Of a DNA stretch of 18,440 nt, positions 14,515-18,440 are shown piece after piece. Numbering within the stretch: the first letter of the stretch is position 1; each line of letters begins with the position of its first letter. Source of the stretch: CALEUX01 sp037439945 (lineage in GTDB: Bacteria; Bacteroidota; Bacteroidia; Bacteroidales; Marinilabiliaceae); assembly GCA_037439945.1 (NCBI GenBank), contig JBBIVA010000074.1:1-18440 (forward strand), read 5' to 3'. Under the pieces are notes generated by a model. The model saw only the letters and a program-made list of their open reading frames with translations. It had not been told where the DNA came from and ran no database searches. A program made the translations under genes and the position numbers.

Positions 14515-16161
14515 TTAATATCTGGCTACTATAGGCATTCGTCGGCCAAGCCCAAATGCCTTTCCTGAAACACGGAGAATAGGGGGGCACTGAAAACGTT
14601 TGTATTCGTTACTGTTAACAAGCTTTATTGTTTTTTCAACCGTTTCTTTATCAAAGCCATCGTTAATTATTTGTTGATAGCCATGGTTAAGTTCAATGTA
14701 CCTGAATAGGATTTCATCTAAAATATTATATTCCGGTAATGAATCACTGTCTTTTTGGTCGGGTCTTAATTCAGCTGATGGCGGTTTTGAAATTGTATTG
14801 TGCGGAATTATATCGCCGTTTCGGTTAATATATTCTGCAAGTTTATATACATGAGTTTTATAAACATCCCCTAAAACACTTATGCCCCCGTTCATATCCC
14901 CGTAAAGAGTACCATAGCCAACTGCTGCTTCGCTTTTATTAGAAGTATTTAACAATATATGTCCAAATTTATTTGAATAGGCCATTAAAATTGTACCCCT
15001 TATCCTGGCCTGCAGGTTTTCTTCCGTTACATCGGCAGGCCTGTTTTCAAAAATTGGTGACAGGGCTTTTTCAAACATATAGTAAAGGTCATTTATCGGT
15101 ACAATATTGTATTTTATATTTAAGTTATGTGCAAGTTTTTGTGCATCAATAATAGAATGCTGACCCGAAAACTGTGATGGCATTAATAACCCAAGCACGT
15201 TTTCATTACCAAGGCTTTCAACGGCTATGGCTGCTGTAACAGCTGAATCAATACCGCCTGATAACCCAATGGTTGCAGTTTTTAGATTTGATTTTTTGAA
15301 GTAATCTTTTAAACCCAATACTAATGCATTATGAATTAATTCTGTTTCATGTGGTTTATCCAACACTTCACCATTGTTACCGCCAAAATTTGTTGTAACA
15401 AATTGCAAATCTTCTTCAAAATACTTTAATCTTTTAAATACTTTTCCATCACATCCAACAATCATTGACCCGCCGTCGAAAATAAGTTCAGTATTGGCCC
15501 CAACCTGGTTAACATAAATAATTGGCAAATTATATTGCAACGCCTTTTTACAATTTACCAAACGTCTTATTTCATGTTGATGGTATGAAAATGGTGATGC
15601 TGCAATATTAACAACAAAATCAGGGCTTAATGCCGATAATTTTTGCAATGGGGAAAGGGTGTACAACCGATTCCTTGAAAAGGCAGCTTCAACGGGCTGA
15701 TCATCCCACAAGTCTTCACAAATGGTTATGGCGATTCTTTTTCCTTTAAACGTTAAAACTTCAAAATTTTGGTTTGGCTGAAAATACCGGTATTCATCAA
15801 AAACATCATATGTTGGGAGCAATGTTTTATGAACCACAGGTGATGCTTTTCCATTATATAACAACCAGGCCGAATTAAAAAGTTGTTTCCCGCTGGAGTT
15901 AGGGTTAATGCTTGGCCCCCCTATAATGGCCCCAATACTAATGCAATGTTTAGCAATATCATCCATTGCTGATATGCATTGTGAAATAAATTCTTCCCTG
16001 GTTAGAAGATCAAGAGGTGGATACCCACAAATTGCCAACTCGGAAAAAATAACCAAATCAACACTGTTTTGTAAGGCAATATTGATTTTGGCAATTATTT
16101 TTTCTTTATTGGCTTCAAAATCTGCAACTTTGAAGTTCAATTGTGCCAGGGCCAGTTTCAT
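14515..16161 (-). CDS. nadE: Glutamine-dependent NAD+ synthetase
   Basis: Final step of NAD synthesis: ATP-dependent amidation of deamido-NAD using ammonia released from glutamine. The N-terminal nitrilase-type glutaminase domain (about 1-260) shows the triad E41 (FSELAICGYPP), K112 (HKTLLPTYDVFDEYRYF) and C148 (TICEDLWDD). The C-terminal synthetase domain has the pyrophosphatase loop GLSGGIDSA (299-307), the NTSNKSEAAVGYGTLYGDMNGG block and KPPSAELRPDQKDSDSLPEY. The length of 548 aa fits the two-domain form. It follows the beta-barrel gene with a 31-nt gap on the same strand, so the two are probably co-transcribed. A near-palindrome (16163-16184) sits in that gap immediately upstream of the start codon. 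Confidence 0.96.
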   Translation of the reverse strand: MKLALAQLNFKVADFEANKEKIIAKINIALQNSVDLVIFSELAICGYPPLDLLTREEFISQCISAMDDIAKHCISIGAIIGGPSINPNSSGKQLFNSAWLLYNGKASPVVHKTLLPTYDVFDEYRYFQPNQNFEVLTFKGKRIAITICEDLWDDQPVEAAFSRNRLYTLSPLQKLSALSPDFVVNIAASPFSYHQHEIRRLVNCKKALQYNLPIIYVNQVGANTELIFDGGSMIVGCDGKVFKRLKYFEEDLQFVTTNFGGNNGEVLDKPHETELIHNALVLGLKDYFKKSNLKTATIGLSGGIDSAVTAAIAVESLGNENVLGLLMPSQFSGQHSIIDAQKLAHNLNIKYNIVPINDLYYMFEKALSPIFENRPADVTEENLQARIRGTILMAYSNKFGHILLNTSNKSEAAVGYGTLYGDMNGGISVLGDVYKTHVYKLAEYINRNGDIIPHNTISKPPSAELRPDQKDSDSLPEYNILDEILFRYIELNHGYQQIINDGFDKETVEKTIKLVNSNEYKRFQCPPILRVSGKAFGLGRRMPIVARY

Positions 16162-16162
16162 A

Positions 16163-16184
16163 GTTTAGATATTTATATTTAAAC
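16163..16184. other. Near-palindrome in the gap between the beta-barrel gene and nadE
   Basis: GTTTAGATAT and ATATTTAAAC flank a 2-nt centre and pair with one mismatch. As it ends one base before the nadE start codon, an mRNA hairpin here could affect nadE translation, but the A-T stem is weak. Confidence 0.25.
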
Positions 16185-16192
16185 CATCGATT

Positions 16193-16816
16193 TTAAAAAA
16201 TAAAACCAAATTCAAAAACAAAACGGTTATGAATTGATTTATCATTAAAACTGCCATTTTTTGAAACATCAACAAAACCATTATTAAAAAGGATACCCAT
16301 CATAAGTGCGTTTCGGCCTCCAAATGAATATTCTAATCCTGCACCAAGATGGTAACCAAGATCGAAAAACCTTATTTCATCGCTTATGTTTTTCTCATTA
16401 CCATCAACAGCTTTTATATTAATTTGCGGTGATAAGCCAAACCTGCCATAAAAGTTTGTTCTCCTTATATCCTCCGATCTAAGTTTAAGCCCTAGTGGTA
16501 TTTCTAAATATTTTAACCTGTATTCCTGTGTGTATGCAGGTGTTTGCCCATTGGCCGGATAATTTAGCTTACCACCATTGGTATTTATTGTGAGTCCGGA
16601 ACAAAAAGCATAATTATCGCCAAAAAAGCGGTCAACAATAACACCAAAATTATAGCCGGCCAAAGAACCTTTACTGTTAATATTTTCATGATCGGATGAG
16701 AACCATGAAATCTGAGGGTTTATTACGAATGAAAACCTGGTGTGGCCTTTTTCTTGTGCGGAGGAATTACCAATTATCAGAAAAATAGCTAAAAAAAATG
16801 TTATAAGTTTTTTCAT
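16193..16816 (-). CDS. Small outer-membrane beta-barrel protein (PorT/OMP_b-brl type)
   Basis: The signal peptide MKKLITFFLAIFLIIGNSSAQ is cleaved near residue 21. The remaining ~186 residues show alternating hydrophobic/polar strands, with turn-rich Gly/Asn/Asp segments and a terminal aromatic strand (RFVFEFGFIF) ending in Phe, the usual barrel-insertion signal. The size suggests an eight-stranded barrel of the porin-family/PorT-like group frequent in this phylum. Its transport or structural role is unknown. It is upstream of nadE on the same strand and divergent from the gldB-like gene. A TAAGTTTG -7 element lies on the minus strand at 16849-16856. Confidence 0.85.
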   Translation of the reverse strand: MKKLITFFLAIFLIIGNSSAQEKGHTRFSFVINPQISWFSSDHENINSKGSLAGYNFGVIVDRFFGDNYAFCSGLTINTNGGKLNYPANGQTPAYTQEYRLKYLEIPLGLKLRSEDIRRTNFYGRFGLSPQINIKAVDGNEKNISDEIRFFDLGYHLGAGLEYSFGGRNALMMGILFNNGFVDVSKNGSFNDKSIHNRFVFEFGFIF

Positions 16817-16848
16817 GGCCCAATTATGTTATTATGTTTAAACGGATA

Positions 16849-16875
16849 CAAACTTAATGAAAACGGTAATTACAA
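16849..16875 (-). promoter_or_regulatory. Predicted promoter of the beta-barrel gene and nadE
   Basis: CAAACTTA on the plus strand is TAAGTTTG on the minus strand (16856-16849), an exact TAnnTTTG. A minus-strand TTG at 16875-16873 gives a 16-nt spacer, shorter than usual. The start site would be near 16843, about 27 nt before the ATG. Confidence 0.45.
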
Positions 16876-16898
16876 TAAAACATTTTATTGTTGTAATT
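16868..16898. promoter_or_regulatory. Dyad between the divergent promoters
   Basis: AATTACAATAAAA and TTTTATT(GTT)GTAATT pair over 13 bp with one 3-nt bulge and a CA centre; the inner ACAATAAAA/TTTTATTGT pairs perfectly over 9 bp. It lies roughly midway between the two TAAGTTTG elements, a usual place for a shared operator. Chance A/T-rich symmetry is the alternative. Confidence 0.35.
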
Positions 16899-16903
16899 AA
16901 AAT

Positions 16904-16933
16904 TTTGATTTATGCCAATAGCAGTTAAGTTTG
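16904..16933 (+). promoter_or_regulatory. Predicted promoter of the gldB-like gene
   Basis: TTTG (16904-16907), an 18-nt spacer and TAAGTTTG (16926-16933) fit the Bacteroidota pattern. A second -7 match, TAAATTTG, follows at once (16934-16941) but lacks a well-placed -33. The predicted start site is near 16940, so the leader is about 60 nt. Confidence 0.6.
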
Positions 16934-17000
16934 TAAATTTGCACATATTAAATGCCGGCTTTTTCACTTACATGTAGTTTAATATCAGAAAAAATTATTT

Positions 17001-18038
17001 ATGAAGAATATAAGATTTTGTTTGATAGTGATGAGATTTAACAATATTCGATTGGTTTTAACGGGATTATTAACTCTTATTCTGGTATCATGCGGGCCAA
17101 AAGTCCCCAAGGTTGACCATATAAAGGTAGAATTCAACATAATCCCATTTTACCAGGATTTATTCTCGATCAAGCCTGATAGTGTTGAATTTGAGAAAGA
17201 ACGGTTAATGTCTGAGTACGGAAAATATCTTGATGCTTACAGTATGCGAATAATTGGGTCAGGGCCGCCGCATTCTGACGAATTCTCATCAAATATTGGC
17301 AGGTTCCTTTCCTATGAGCCTAATAAGGAGGTTCTTGATACCTGTAAAAAAGTGTTTAGTAACTTAAATGGTCTTAAAAAGGAACTTGAGGGTGCATTTA
17401 AATTTTACAGCTACTATTTTCCCGGATTTAAGGTGCCAGATGTTTATTTGCATATATCAGGGTTTAACCAGTCGGTTGTTGTTGATTCTTCATGGGTTTC
17501 TGTAAGTGTTGAAAAATATTTAGGAAGTGAATGCGTATTTTATGAATGGCTCTCAATACCAGTTTATTTACGCAACCGAATGGTACCAGAAAGGGTTGCC
17601 CCTGATATTATCAAGGCCATTACTATGACACAGTTTTTATATAATGATTCTGTGAACGACCTTTTAAGCCAAATGATATATCAAGGAACAATTCTTTACG
17701 CCTTAAGGCACCTCATCCCTTATCATTCAGACGAAATTATTTTCGGGTATTCCAAAAAAAATATGGATTGGTGCTATCATTATGAAAGTATGATGTGGTC
17801 ATATATGGTTGAAAAAAAACACTTATTCAGCAATGACCGTATGATGATACAAAAATATATCGGTGAAAGCCCGTTTACAAATTACTTTGGGCAGGATTCA
17901 CCCGGCCGGACCGGCGCATTTATCGGATACCGTATAGTTCAGTCCTTTATGAAGAAAAATCCTGAAGTTTCCCTAAACCAACTAATGGGGATTGGTGACT
18001 ATAGGTTAATATTATCAAAAAGCGGGTACCGGCCTTAA
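17001..18038 (+). CDS. gldB: GldB-like lipoprotein
   Basis: The N-terminus ends in the lipobox LVSC with C31 as the probable lipidated cysteine. Signal length favours M11 (17031) as the true start, but the A/T-rich stretch before 17001 favours M1, so I keep the longer form. The body resembles GldB-family lipoproteins: IKVEFNIIPFYQDLF after the anchor, DVYLHISGFNQSVVVDSSWVSVSVEKYLG in the middle, and the C-terminal PGRTGAFIGYRIVQSFMKKNP. No HExxH is present, so peptidase activity is not supported. In Flavobacterium GldB is needed for gliding, but homologues are widespread in non-gliding Bacteroidota, so gliding should not be assumed. gldC, its usual partner, is not seen downstream within the window. 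A gldB-nadE neighbourhood is familiar from this phylum as far as I recall. Confidence 0.82.
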   Translation: MKNIRFCLIVMRFNNIRLVLTGLLTLILVSCGPKVPKVDHIKVEFNIIPFYQDLFSIKPDSVEFEKERLMSEYGKYLDAYSMRIIGSGPPHSDEFSSNIGRFLSYEPNKEVLDTCKKVFSNLNGLKKELEGAFKFYSYYFPGFKVPDVYLHISGFNQSVVVDSSWVSVSVEKYLGSECVFYEWLSIPVYLRNRMVPERVAPDIIKAITMTQFLYNDSVNDLLSQMIYQGTILYALRHLIPYHSDEIIFGYSKKNMDWCYHYESMMWSYMVEKKHLFSNDRMMIQKYIGESPFTNYFGQDSPGRTGAFIGYRIVQSFMKKNPEVSLNQLMGIGDYRLILSKSGYRP

Positions 18039-18440
18039 ATTTTTTTTGCGCAGAAACCTGTAAATTACCCTAACAGATTAAATTACCAGAATTAATTATT
18101 TTTATTTCAGATTTTCGTTCGCAGGGGATAAATTAGATTTAATAATTTTCCTTTTTTTTTTTAACATTGATGTTAATAAAATATGTTTATTAACCCGGGT
18201 GCTTAAATTTTGACTATTTTTCTTTACAATCTCTTTTTAATGGCGTGAATTGACCATATCCATTCATCTAAATTATTTCAAATCATAAAATTTATAATTA
18301 CCTAATAGGTTTGTGTTTATTATGATGCTATTGTAATGCTTCCATCGAATGCAAAGCATAAAAGAATGTGGTCATAAAGGAATACAAAAATAGATTTATC
18401 AAAAAGGGGTGATATCATTCTCTTAAAAGGCCAGAAATAG
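18039..18440. other. Non-coding AT-rich tail with overlapping hairpins
   Basis: No ORF of useful size. An 8-nt T-run at 18041-18048 follows the gldB-like stop but without a convincing stem. TTAACAT-TG-ATGTTAA (18161-18176) and GTTAATAAA-ATATG-TTTATTAAC (18172-18194) are perfect hairpins sharing 18172-18176, so both cannot form at once. TAGGTTTG at 18306-18313 fits a -7 element but lacks a placed -33. Confidence 0.4.

Noticed and set aside
17001..18038. Zinc metallopeptidase related to DUF2268
   Set aside because: No HExxH or comparable metal site is visible; the GldB-like patterns fit better.
1..18440. Defence, phage, conjugation or secondary-metabolite system; tRNA or rRNA genes
   Set aside because: Every sizeable frame is assigned to housekeeping, envelope or regulatory families, and no tRNA cloverleaf or rRNA stretch was recognised by eye. 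A tRNAscan or Infernal run was not possible here.

Overview
This is a compact, AT-rich stretch of chromosome, almost certainly from a member of the Bacteroidota. A Bacteroidales/Marinilabiliales-type marine or sediment lineage is likely, but I cannot fix the genus. The signs are a two-component sensor with periplasmic propeller repeats, a fused MurF-alanine racemase, the short form of RsmI, a GldB-type lipoprotein, lipoproteins with Bacteroidota-style lipoboxes, no Shine-Dalgarno sequences, and several copies of the Bacteroidota -7 promoter element TAnnTTTG.

Layout. 1-775 is non-coding: a possible terminator of an unseen upstream gene, then a 215-bp transposon-like repeat (copy 1), then the leader of a large orphan sensor histidine kinase (776-4096, +). 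ispE (4122-4937, -) converges on the kinase. 4938-5454 holds copy 2 of the repeat and the promoter of the replicative helicase dnaB (5455-7005, +). A YjjG-like HAD phosphatase (7060-7752, -) and a coiled-coil lipoprotein of unknown function (7856-8731, -) follow, separated by a 19-bp perfect stem-loop. An uncharacterised protein (10385-9642, -) and rsmI (9628-8954, -) form a two-gene unit. It is divergent from tdk and murF-alr (10461-13540, +), and the two units meet at a perfectly palindromic double -7 element. A Crp/Fnr-type regulator (13545-14252, -) converges on murF-alr with only 4 bp between the stop codons. After a hairpin-rich gap come nadE (14515-16161, -) and a small outer-membrane beta-barrel gene (16193-16816, -). 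These are divergent from a gldB-like lipoprotein gene (17001-18038, +). The last 402 bases are non-coding.

How the genes fit together. Most are housekeeping: isoprenoid precursor synthesis (ispE), replication (dnaB), nucleotide salvage and house-cleaning (tdk, YjjG-like), rRNA modification (rsmI), peptidoglycan D-alanine supply and incorporation (murF-alr) and NAD synthesis (nadE). Envelope proteins and two regulators are scattered among them. I see no phage, CRISPR, defence, secondary-metabolite or conjugative system, and no tRNA or rRNA gene.

The most notable non-genic signal is the pair of 215-bp elements (358-572 and 5081-5295), about 97% identical. Each has imperfect ~17-bp terminal inverted repeats and its own perfect 9-bp flanking direct repeat (ATATTTTTT for one, ATATTTTAA for the other). 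This is the signature of a non-autonomous, MITE-like mobile element with 9-bp target duplication. The interior of the element is packed with hairpins built on a GTCCC/GGGAC theme. The other signals worth a look are dyads at promoters: the palindromic double -7 at 10413-10428, a 10-bp dyad over the predicted start site of the Crp/Fnr-type gene, and a dyad between the divergent beta-barrel and gldB promoters.
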